From Treponema sp. (GTDB taxonomy: Bacteria > Spirochaetota > Spirochaetia > Treponematales > Breznakiellaceae): a stretch of 10,080 bases of DNA. The stretch lies in NCBI GenBank assembly GCA_031275535.1, contig JAISOR010000219.1:1-10080 (forward strand). The letters are read 5' to 3'. Each line of letters begins with the position of its first letter. Positions within the stretch are counted from its first letter, which is position 1. Under the pieces are notes generated by a model. That model saw only the letters and a program-made list of their open reading frames with translations. It was not told the origin of the DNA and did no database searches. Shown in pieces: positions 1 to 5,312 of this stretch. The translations under genes were made by a program, and so were the position numbers.

Positions 1-386
1 ATCATTTCGAGGTCTGCCGGGACAGCCTGATGGCGGATTATTTTATCACCGGGGCCAACGCCCTTACCATGCGGGGCGAAATGGTGAATCTGGACTGTTC
101 CGGCAGCCGGGTCGCCGCCATGGCCTACGGCCCCCGGAACATTATCGTGGCCGCGGGGGTAAACAAGCTCGTAGACACCCTGGAAGAAGCGATGACCCGG
201 GTCCGGGCCATCGCCCCCATGAACTGCCGGAGGAACGGCCATCATACCCCCTGCGCGGAAAGCGGCATTTGCGCGGACTGCAATATCCCGGACCGGATGT
301 GCAACCACCTCCTTATTACGTTCAACGGAAAAAAATTTGCGGGGAAGTATACGCTGATCCTTATCAATGAGGACCTGGGATTCTGA
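1..386 (+). CDS. LUD-domain (LutC/YkgG-like, DUF162) protein, 3' part only
   Basis: The reading frame is open to the window edge (first complete codon at 3, reading HFEVCRDSL before the first Met at 30), so this is the C-terminal ~127 residues of a longer gene and the Met at 30 is not the start. The stretch ITGANALT, then LVNLD-like MVNLDCSGSRVAAMAYGP, then IIVAAGVNKLV followed by EEAMTRVRAIAPMN matches the conserved C-terminal half of LUD proteins, the family of lactate-utilisation LutC and its anaerobe relatives. The tail carries five cysteines spaced CX8CX5CX2CX6C around TPCAESGICADC. The spacing suggests metal or Fe-S binding, but that is inference. The stop TGA is at 384-386. The substrate is not evident from the fragment. 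Family assignment is fairly secure; the specific role is not. Confidence 0.85.
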   Translation, partial: HFEVCRDSLMADYFITGANALTMRGEMVNLDCSGSRVAAMAYGPRNIIVAAGVNKLVDTLEEAMTRVRAIAPMNCRRNGHHTPCAESGICADCNIPDRMCNHLLITFNGKKFAGKYTLILINEDLGF

Positions 387-405
387 TGGGGAGTCCGCAG
401 GACCT

Positions 406-422
406 GCCCGGTGCCACCGGGC
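406..422 (+). terminator. GC hairpin behind the LUD gene, possible terminator
   Basis: GCCCGGT (406-412), loop GCC, then ACCGGGC (416-422) form a perfect 7-bp stem 20 nt after the LUD stop. The following bases (TGCATCCTTTC) have only a short T run, so intrinsic termination would be weak. A smaller GTCC/GGAC hairpin lies just before it. Position supports a transcript end; sequence support is moderate. Confidence 0.35.
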
Positions 423-588
423 TGCATCCTTTCAACATACATCAATCGCTTTCAATAAGGAGCTGTTATGCAAAAAAAAAGGGGGTGTTGAGCCGGCCTT
501 GCCGGATGCAGCCGGCGATCCGGTGTTTGGGAGTTCGCCGGGTTTGGTGAGGCTTTGAGCCGTGAGGACCGGGGGCGCACAACGCCAT

Positions 589-617
589 TTGACATTCCCC
601 GCCAAATCGTCTAAGAT
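589..617 (+). promoter_or_regulatory. Sigma70-type promoter for the nfeD-floA cluster
   Basis: A perfect -35 box TTGACA (589-594) is followed, after 17 bp, by a -10 box TAAGAT (612-617; four of six consensus bases). Transcription would start near 624, giving a leader of about 370 nt before the nfeD start at 992. It is the best promoter match seen on the plus strand in this region and lies at the right place for the downstream cluster. The -10 box overlaps the outer arm of the first hairpin. Confidence 0.6.
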
Positions 618-667
618 GACTATGGAGGCTTTCCCAAAACTTCAGTTTTTGGGAAAGCAGCCTTAGA
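610..667 (+). repeat. Leader hairpin 1, nested inverted repeat
   Basis: The inner stem pairs GCTTTCCCAAAAC (628-640) with GTTTTTGGGAAAGC (645-658): 13 bp with one bulged T and a TTCA loop. Outer arms TCTAAG (610-615) and CTTAGA (662-667) are also complementary. The inner stem would be the very 5' end of the predicted transcript. Its core TTTCCCAAAAC reappears in hairpin 3. Confidence 0.75.
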
Positions 668-674
668 TTTATGG

Positions 675-702
675 GAAAAAGCGGGCTTTAGACCGCTTTT
701 TC
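675..702 (+). repeat. Leader hairpin 2, terminator-like A/U-flanked stem
   Basis: GAAAAAGCGG (675-684) pairs perfectly with CCGCTTTTTC (693-702) around an 8-nt loop. A GCGG/CCGC core flanked by an A run on one side and a T run on the other is the usual shape of a (bidirectional) intrinsic terminator. Because it lies only about 50-75 nt after the predicted transcription start, it could act as an attenuator for nfeD; this is inference. Confidence 0.6.
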
Positions 703-704
703 AA

Positions 705-743
705 GAGCATTTCCTAAAACCAACCGGGTTTTGGGAAATGCTC
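705..743 (+). repeat. Leader hairpin 3, 16-bp inverted repeat
   Basis: GAGCATTTCCTAAAAC (705-720) pairs with GTTTTGGGAAATGCTC (728-743) over 16 bp with a single T-G wobble, around the 7-nt loop CAACCGG. It starts 2 nt after hairpin 2. The core resembles hairpin 1, so arms of the two hairpins can also pair with each other. Confidence 0.75.
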
Positions 744-796
744 TATGGTGCGGTTTTTCAAAAATTGGTATCCGGGGCCGGTTCAAAACGGGCGGT

Positions 797-960
797 GTTC
801 GGGAACTTCAGTTGCTGAACAACAAGCGCTTAAAAACGGCTAACGGCGGAGCGTTTTGTAGGGCGTGCGGGCTCACCGCAGGTCAGCCCGCAACCAACCG
901 GGTTGTCGGACAAAGACTCTTGATTGAAACGTCAAAAGCGGGGCGTGCGGCCCCTTTTGC
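797..960 (+). repeat. Run of further hairpins in the nfeD leader
   Basis: Four more dyads follow in order. The first is 797-820, GTTC to GAAC, nearly fully self-complementary. The second is AAAACG (833-838) with CGTTTT (852-857). The third is TGCGGGCT (866-873) with AGCCCGCA (885-892), a perfect 8-bp stem. The fourth is CAAAA..GGGGC (933-944) with GCCCCTTTTG (950-959), which has a 2-nt bulge. Individually these could be chance in GC-rich DNA. Together with the three hairpins before them they cover most of the leader. Confidence 0.5.
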
Positions 961-991
961 GGGTTTTGTCTGCCGGGGAAGGGCGAATATC

Positions 992-2575
992 ATGGGAATC
1001 GTTGAAAGAACAGTGAACCCCGGGGTCCTCGGTTTGCGGATACTCTGTCTTGCGGGGGCCCTTTGGGCGGCGGCTTTTGCGCCGGCGGCGGCTCAGCCCG
1101 AACCGGTGCCGGAGGGGCCCGGTTCGGGCCCGGTCTGGTTCATACCGGTCCGGGGGGACATCGAACCCTCTCTGGCGGCCTTTGTACGCCGGGAGGTCCG
1201 GAAAGCCCTGGCCGGGGACGCCGCTTTCATCGTATTCGAAATTGACACCTTTGGGGGCCGGGTGGATTCGGCCCTGCAGATAACTTCCTTTATTATGTCG
1301 ATAAAAAAAGCCCAAACCGTTGCCTGGGTACAGAACAGCGACGAATCCATGGGGGTAAGCTGGTCCGCGGGGGCCCTTATCGCCCTGTCCTGCTCCCGGA
1401 TCTACATGGCCCGGGGAACCTCCATAGGGGCGGCGGCGCCGGTAACCGTCGGGGCGGACGGGACCACCGAGGCCACGGGAGAAAAAACCGTCGCGGCGGT
1501 CCGGTCCCAAATGGCGGCCCTGGCGGAACGGAACGGCCATCCCCCGGGAATAGCCCTGGCCATGGTTGACCTGGATGAGGAACTCTGGGAGGTTTCGGTG
1601 AACGGCGAGATAAAGGCCCTCACCGTCACGGAGCTGGAGCGGCTTGAGCAGCAGCCCTTGGAAGGGGAGGAACCCCTCCCCGTGGTGGAGCGCCTCTCGG
1701 TGATCTCTCCCCAGGGAAAGCTCCTCTCCCTTACCGCCGGGGAGGCCTGCCGCTTGGGCCTGGCCCGGGGTTTTGCCGATGACCGGGATGCCCTCATCGC
1801 CGCCTTAGGCGCGGAAGGGCCCGTCATCGAAAGCATCCCCAGCGCGGCCGACGGGGTCCTCAGTTTCTTAACATCCGCTCCGGCACAGGCGCTTTTGATC
1901 ATCCTGGGGATCGTGATGTTGTTTCTGGAAATACAGACCCCCGGGTTTGGCATTCCCGGCGTAACGGCGATCATCGCCTTTCTGACGGTGTTCGGTTCCA
2001 GCGCCCTCCTGGGGAGGGTGGAATCCCTGGAGATCATCCTCTTTCTCCTGGGGATCGGCCTCCTCTCGGTGGAGATCTTTATCCTCCCCGGTTTTGGGGT
2101 TGCCGGCATTTCCGGCCTGATCCTGATCGGCATATCCCTGCTCTTTTCCATGCAGGACTTTGTGATCCCCCGGTTTGAATGGGAATGGGATCTCCTCGGA
2201 CGGAACGCGGTGGTGGTAAGCGTCGGCCTCCTGGCGGCCATTACGGGGATCGCGGCGATCGCCCTGGCCGGCCCCCGGATCAAAATTTTCGACCGCCTGA
2301 CCCTTAAAACCCGGATCACCGGGACCGCCGGCGGGCCGATTCACGCCGAGGACGCCCCGTCCGGGGGGGAAGATGAAGGGCGGGAAGATTACAGCGGCTT
2401 GACGGGTAAAACCGGCATCGCCGCCTCCACCCTCCGTCCGTCGGGAAAGGTTGAAATTGACGGCCGCTTTTACACCGTGGAAGGGGACGGGATGTTCATC
2501 GAACAGGGAAGGGCCGTGGAGGTTGTCCGGGTACAGGGAAACCGGATCGTGGTAAAGGAAAAGAGTAAAGGATAA
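992..2575 (+). CDS. nfeD: NfeD-type membrane-bound ClpP-class serine protease
   Basis: A 527-residue long-form NfeD protein. An N-terminal signal sequence or anchor (about 14-35, ending AAAQ) leads into a ClpP/S49-like protease domain (about 47-275). That domain has IDTFGGRVDSA (84-94), the nucleophile motif SAGALIAL (Ser125) and a likely catalytic Lys in GEKTVAA (Lys165). Five membrane segments follow (about 298-312, 322-340, 345-362, 368-387, 405-427), with the family's TPGFGIPG and LPGFGVAG turns, then a C-terminal OB-fold domain (about 465-525). The family cleaves membrane-associated substrates and, in many bacteria, is encoded next to a flotillin or stomatin partner. ATG 992 is chosen because it starts the signal sequence and has GGGGAAGGG upstream; an open frame extends further 5' but lacks a credible start. 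floA follows after 126 bp. Family certain; substrate unknown. Confidence 0.93.
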   Translation: MGIVERTVNPGVLGLRILCLAGALWAAAFAPAAAQPEPVPEGPGSGPVWFIPVRGDIEPSLAAFVRREVRKALAGDAAFIVFEIDTFGGRVDSALQITSFIMSIKKAQTVAWVQNSDESMGVSWSAGALIALSCSRIYMARGTSIGAAAPVTVGADGTTEATGEKTVAAVRSQMAALAERNGHPPGIALAMVDLDEELWEVSVNGEIKALTVTELERLEQQPLEGEEPLPVVERLSVISPQGKLLSLTAGEACRLGLARGFADDRDALIAALGAEGPVIESIPSAADGVLSFLTSAPAQALLIILGIVMLFLEIQTPGFGIPGVTAIIAFLTVFGSSALLGRVESLEIILFLLGIGLLSVEIFILPGFGVAGISGLILIGISLLFSMQDFVIPRFEWEWDLLGRNAVVVSVGLLAAITGIAAIALAGPRIKIFDRLTLKTRITGTAGGPIHAEDAPSGGEDEGREDYSGLTGKTGIAASTLRPSGKVEIDGRFYTVEGDGMFIEQGRAVEVVRVQGNRIVVKEKSKG

Positions 2576-2701
2576 GGACAACATGAGGGGTCAGGAGCAC
2601 GGGGGGAGCGATTCCCTCCGCTTCTCACCCAATCGGGACCGCTGAAAAGCCGACCGGGGTTCCCGGGGGTTCCTCATTTATCTTCATATAAGGAGTGTAT
2701 T

Positions 2702-3694
2702 ATGCTTGGTTCGTTTATTGTCATAATCCTTATCGGGATTATTGCCCTGGGTTTTTTGCTTTTGTTCTTCCGGTTTTTCGGCCTCTGGTTTAGGGCGCTG
2801 CTCTCCGGGGCCTATGTGGGGATGGGAAAACTCATCGGCATGTGGCTGCGCCATGTCAATCCCGGCGCGATCGTGGATTCCCGGATCATGCTCTCCAAGG
2901 CGGGGATCGAGGTGGCCTCGGATATGCTGGAAACCCACTTCCTGGCCCGGGGGGACGTGATGAAGGTGAGCCGCGCCCTGGTGGCGGCGAATAAGGCCAA
3001 TATCCCCCTGCCCTTTCAGCGGGCCGCCGCCATAGACCTGGCGGGCCGGGACGTGCTTGAGGCGGTCAGGACCAGCGTCAACCCCAAGGTCATCGACTGT
3101 CCCGACACGGCCAAGGGGAAACACACCATCGACGCCGTGGCCAAGGACGGGATTCAGCTCCAGGTCAAGGCCCGGGTTACGGTGCGGGCCAACATCGAGC
3201 GTCTGGTGGGGGGCGCCACCGAGGAGACCATCATCGCCCGGGTCGGCGAGGGGATCGTAACCACCATCGGCTCTTCGGAATCCTATAAATCGGTGCTGGA
3301 GAATCCCGATACCATTTCCAAACGGGTGCTGGAAAAAGGGCTGGACGCGGGGACCGCCTTCGAGATCCTCTCCATTGATATCGCCGACATCGACGTGGGG
3401 GCCAACGTGGGGGCCAAGCTCCAGGCGGATCAGGCGGAAGCGGACAAGCGCCGGTTCCAGGCGGAGGCGGAAAAACGCCGGGCCGCGGCCCAGGCCCAGG
3501 AGCAGGAGATGATCGCCCTGGTCCAGGAAAACCGGGCCAAGGTGGTCCTGGCGGAGGCGGAGATCCCCCTGGCCATCGCCGAGGCTTTCCGGAACGGCCA
3601 TCTAGGGGTGATGGATTATTACCGCCTCAAAAACATCCAGGCCGATACGGATATGCGGACTTCCATCGGGAGTTCCTCTCCCGCGGATAAGTAA
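2702..3694 (+). CDS. floA: Flotillin-like membrane scaffold protein FloA
   Basis: A 330-residue protein, the same length class as Bacillus FloA (YqfA). It has a hydrophobic N-terminal membrane hairpin (about 4-33), then the SPFH-like core: [12 protein letters not shown] (52-63), [15 protein letters not shown] (108-122), [26 protein letters not shown] (146-171) and [12 protein letters not shown] (181-192). The Ala/Glu-rich coiled coil (about 240-290, [15 protein letters not shown]) and the conserved end [19 protein letters not shown] (301-319) follow. Flotillins oligomerise on the inner face of the membrane and organise functional microdomains; the NfeD partner is encoded just upstream. The ATG has a strong ribosome binding site (AAGGAG, 2690-2695). 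The next gene starts 24 nt downstream, again with a strong site, so all are probably on one transcript. No unusual residues were seen. Confidence 0.95.
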   Translation: MLGSFIVIILIGIIALGFLLLFFRFFGLWFRALLSGAYVGMGKLIGMWLRHVNPGAIVDSRIMLSKAGIEVASDMLETHFLARGDVMKVSRALVAANKANIPLPFQRAAAIDLAGRDVLEAVRTSVNPKVIDCPDTAKGKHTIDAVAKDGIQLQVKARVTVRANIERLVGGATEETIIARVGEGIVTTIGSSESYKSVLENPDTISKRVLEKGLDAGTAFEILSIDIADIDVGANVGAKLQADQAEADKRRFQAEAEKRRAAAQAQEQEMIALVQENRAKVVLAEAEIPLAIAEAFRNGHLGVMDYYRLKNIQADTDMRTSIGSSSPADK

Positions 3695-3718
3695 GCGGCC
3701 CTCAAGGGAGGGGGGAAG

Positions 3719-4126
3719 ATGGACGAGCTTTTTAACAATATATTCATATATCTCCCGATTATTCTCATTGTTCTATTCCGTGTCCTGGGGCTGCGGAACA
3801 GGCGGGCCGGTCAACGCCCACCGGCGGCCGCGGCATCCCCGGAGACACCGGCCCCGGAAAAACCGCCGGAGAAACGTCCCCGGAAGGAGCCTCCCAGGAT
3901 AAGCAGGATCCCTTCGGGGGAGGTGCTGTTTCCGGAAATTCCGCCGGCCCCGGCGGTTCCGGCAAAAGTCCCGGCAGCGCGGACCGCGGAAGGGGGGTTC
4001 CCCGGAAACCTCAATTACCTTCCGGCCCTCAAGCGGGCAATGGTTTTGACGGAAATTATGGGCCCTCCCAAGGCCTTGCGGGGGGGAAGGGACGGATGCC
4101 TCGAGCCGCCCTGGGGCACGGCGTAA
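3719..4126 (+). CDS. Small proline-rich single-pass membrane protein, unknown function
   Basis: A 135-residue protein that I cannot name. One hydrophobic segment (about 9-24, IFIYLPIILIVLFRVLG) is followed by basic residues (RNRR), suggesting a short periplasmic N-terminus and a cytoplasmic body. Residues 33-88 form a Pro/Ala/Lys-rich, probably disordered linker. Near the C-terminus lies KRAMVLTEIMGPPKALR (105-121). It resembles the short 'AILWSEILGPPRA'-type motif I associate with the tails of small single-pass proteins in other bacteria; this comparison is from memory and not checked. The start has a strong ribosome binding site (GGAGGGGGGAAG) directly before ATG 3719. It sits 24 nt after floA and its stop overlaps the next start, so it probably works with the NfeD/FloA pair. 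It could be a membrane adaptor; that is inference. Confidence 0.75.
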   Translation: MDELFNNIFIYLPIILIVLFRVLGLRNRRAGQRPPAAAASPETPAPEKPPEKRPRKEPPRISRIPSGEVLFPEIPPAPAVPAKVPAARTAEGGFPGNLNYLPALKRAMVLTEIMGPPKALRGGRDGCLEPPWGTA

Positions 4127-4509
4127 TGCGTCCGATAGATCATTTTTTTTCCCAATTAGCCCAGGCGGAAAGAGCCCGGCAGTCCCCGGAGCTTGCCCTG
4201 GAACGGGAAACCGCGGATCGCCTGATCCATGAATTTTCCCAGCTCGTGAGGGGGGTGATCGGCGAGCCCGCAGCGGAGGACCTCTGTTTCAGAACCCTGG
4301 AACGGATCCGGGGTAAAAAACCGGAACTTTTACAAAAATTGGGGAACATCGCGGCATTTTTCCTGGGTGAATACGACGATACCCTGGCGTTGGATGAAGA
4401 AGACTGGACAGCAATACAGGAAACCCTGGAAGACGCTTCAGAAGAGATGAATATAGACACCCTCACCACCCTCATGGGAGAGCTTTTAACGGTAGGAAAA
4501 CTGAAATAA
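4126..4509 (+). CDS. Conserved-looking helical protein, unknown function
   Basis: A 127-residue acidic protein without signal peptide or membrane segment, predicted mainly helical from its heptad-like pattern (RLIHEFSQLVRGVI at 32-45; DLCFRTLERIRGKKPELLQKL at 52-72). The C-terminal third is rich in Asp/Glu (GEYDDTLALDEEDW, 81-94; DASEEMNIDTLTTLMGELL, 103-121). No catalytic motif was recognised. The chosen ATG overlaps the previous stop (TAATG), a common coupling arrangement. An in-frame ATG at 4096 has a better ribosome binding site (GGGAAGG) and would add ten residues, but these fall inside the preceding gene. Last gene of the plus-strand cluster. Confidence 0.75.
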   Translation: MRPIDHFFSQLAQAERARQSPELALERETADRLIHEFSQLVRGVIGEPAAEDLCFRTLERIRGKKPELLQKLGNIAAFFLGEYDDTLALDEEDWTAIQETLEDASEEMNIDTLTTLMGELLTVGKLK

Positions 4510-4555
4510 AAACAAAGGGGTCAGCAACGAAGCCGCTCCAAAAAACGACCCCTTT
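4507..4555 (-). terminator. Intrinsic terminator of the RRM gene, between convergent genes
   Basis: AAAGGGGTC (4514-4522) and GACCCCTTT (4547-4555) form a 9-bp stem. Read on the minus strand, the stem is followed by GTTTTTATTT, a good U tract, about 30 nt after the RRM stop codon. A smaller inner hairpin (AGCGG/TTGCT with a CTTCG loop on the minus strand) fits inside. On the plus strand it stands just after the stop of the 4126-4509 gene but lacks a T run there, so termination in that direction would be weaker. Confidence 0.7.
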
Positions 4556-4582
4556 AGAATAAACCCGCAATTACCCGCTGGA

Positions 4583-4876
4583 TTACCAGTTGCTGTTATA
4601 ACCGCCTCCCGCACTGCGGTCACGGCGGGGTTTGTCCATTGCTTCATTTACCCGAAGCTGACGGCCTTCAAATTCACGGCCGTTGGTACCGGCGATAGCG
4701 GCATTTGCTTCTTCATCGGTACTCATTTCGATAAATCCGAATCCTTTAGAATTGCCGGTTTCGCGATCAAAAATGATCTTCGCGGAAGCAACACTTCCAA
4801 AATCAGAAAACAGGTTGCGCAGACCATCTTCGGTCGTGTTGTAAGAGAGGTTACCGACATACAATTTCTTGGCCAT
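4583..4876 (-). CDS. Single-RRM RNA-binding protein
   Basis: A 97-residue protein with one RNA recognition motif. RNP2 is LYVGNL (5-10) and RNP1 is KGFGFIEM (44-51), with the aromatic residues that stack on RNA bases present in both. The order of elements and the GREFEGRQLRVNEA end (66-79) match bacterial RRM proteins of the cyanobacterial Rbp type, which bind single-stranded RNA and are often cold- or stress-induced. A short basic/glycine tail (82-97, DKPRRDRSAGGGYNSNW) follows. The start has GAAGGAA (4885-4891 on the minus strand) 8 nt upstream. It is a single-gene transcript by layout, with its own promoter candidate (5134-5162), a long leader and a terminator. Function is probably RNA chaperoning or post-transcriptional control; the targets are unknown. 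Confidence 0.95.
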   Translation of the reverse strand: MAKKLYVGNLSYNTTEDGLRNLFSDFGSVASAKIIFDRETGNSKGFGFIEMSTDEEANAAIAGTNGREFEGRQLRVNEAMDKPRRDRSAGGGYNSNW

Positions 4877-5312
4877 TGAGAAAATTCCTTCACCTAGATT
4901 GAACCGGAAGTTTATGGTTAAACCGCCGATTACCGCGTCCAGGTACGCTGTTATTCACGCCCATCAACATGAGCGGTTCCATTTCTCCTTTTAGAAGAAG
5001 GGAATGCAAATAAACTTTTAACATGGAATAGAACAACCAGGGAAGAAAAACGCTATCATCGATCCTATACGGACCCGCGGACTACTGAAACCGCTTTTAT
5101 GAAAGACTCTCAAAAAATATTCCTGTCATAACTACAGTATCCTAGTTTTCGACAATAGTCAAGTATTATTTGTTATTTTACGAATTTTTGTAGAATTTTA
5201 TTAGGATATCGGGGAAATTCCAGGAAAAGGGCATCCGTTTTTAGCGGAATTTGGCGAACCCTTGGTTCGGCGGAAACGAAAAAGGAAGAATATCCCCCGC
5301 GAAACGGAAGGA
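4877..5312. other. AT-rich intergenic region, RRM-gene leader and promoter
   Basis: No gene is seen. The part next to the RRM gene (4877-5127) would be its 5' leader of about 250 nt. It contains complementary pairs GAACCG (4901-4906) with CGGTTC (4974-4979) and AACCGC (4921-4926) with GCGGTT (4973-4978), which compete for the same arm. A GTTTA/TAAAC mini-hairpin (minus-strand reading, around 4911-4923) is also present. The section around 5100-5220 is markedly AT-rich, unlike the rest of the window. Between the radA stop (5313) and that section lies a CGAACC-CTT-GGTTCG hairpin (near 5254-5268) without a T run, so radA termination is uncertain. Confidence 0.6.
5134..5162 (-). promoter_or_regulatory. 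Promoter candidate for the RRM gene
   Basis: On the minus strand TTGACT (5157-5162) is followed after 17 bp by TACTGT (5134-5139). The -35 box matches five of six consensus bases. The -10 box matches only three; an alternative GATACT at 15 bp spacing matches four. It sits in the only strongly AT-rich block of the window. The predicted start is near 5127. Confidence 0.45.

Larger units (their letters stand above)
387..991. other. 605-bp non-coding region upstream of nfeD
   Basis: No convincing protein gene is visible. In order it holds: the GC hairpin at 406-422; a ribosome-binding-site-like AAGGAG with ATG at 468 that opens only a seven-codon frame through a run of nine A and five G; short CCGG-rich palindromes (around 490-525); the promoter at 589-617; and a hairpin-dense stretch from 610 to 960. 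The nfeD frame stays open upstream of 992 to about 731, but that part reads through the hairpins and lacks a start with a ribosome binding site, so it is treated as leader. Several words recur within the region: AACCAACCGGGTT at 718 and 892, AACTTCAGTT at 638 and 804, GGGCGTGCGG at 861 and 941, AAAAGCGGG at 677 and 934. This points to a repeat-derived origin. Confidence 0.7.

Noticed and set aside
367..558. A 63-codon frame after the LUD gene
   Set aside because: It overlaps the LUD stop, crosses the GC hairpin and the A9G5 tract, and its product has no recognisable pattern.
797..960. Integron attC site
   Set aside because: The region has imperfect palindromes of suitable length, but no properly placed GTTRRRY/RYYYAAC core pair was found and there is no integrase or cassette array.
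610..960. CRISPR array
   Set aside because: The repeated words are 9-13 bp, unevenly spaced and occur only twice each; there are no cas genes.
731..991. An N-terminal extension of NfeD starting at 731
   Set aside because: It would begin inside hairpin 3 without a ribosome binding site and would bury the signal sequence that starts at 992.
1402..2319. A 305-codon minus-strand frame, and other long frames opposite nfeD and floA
   Set aside because: They are Arg/Ser/Pro-rich shadows of the plus-strand genes, without ribosome binding sites or domain motifs.
5250..5270. Terminator of radA formed by the CGAACC/GGTTCG hairpin
   Set aside because: The stem is only 6 bp and no T run follows it on the minus strand.
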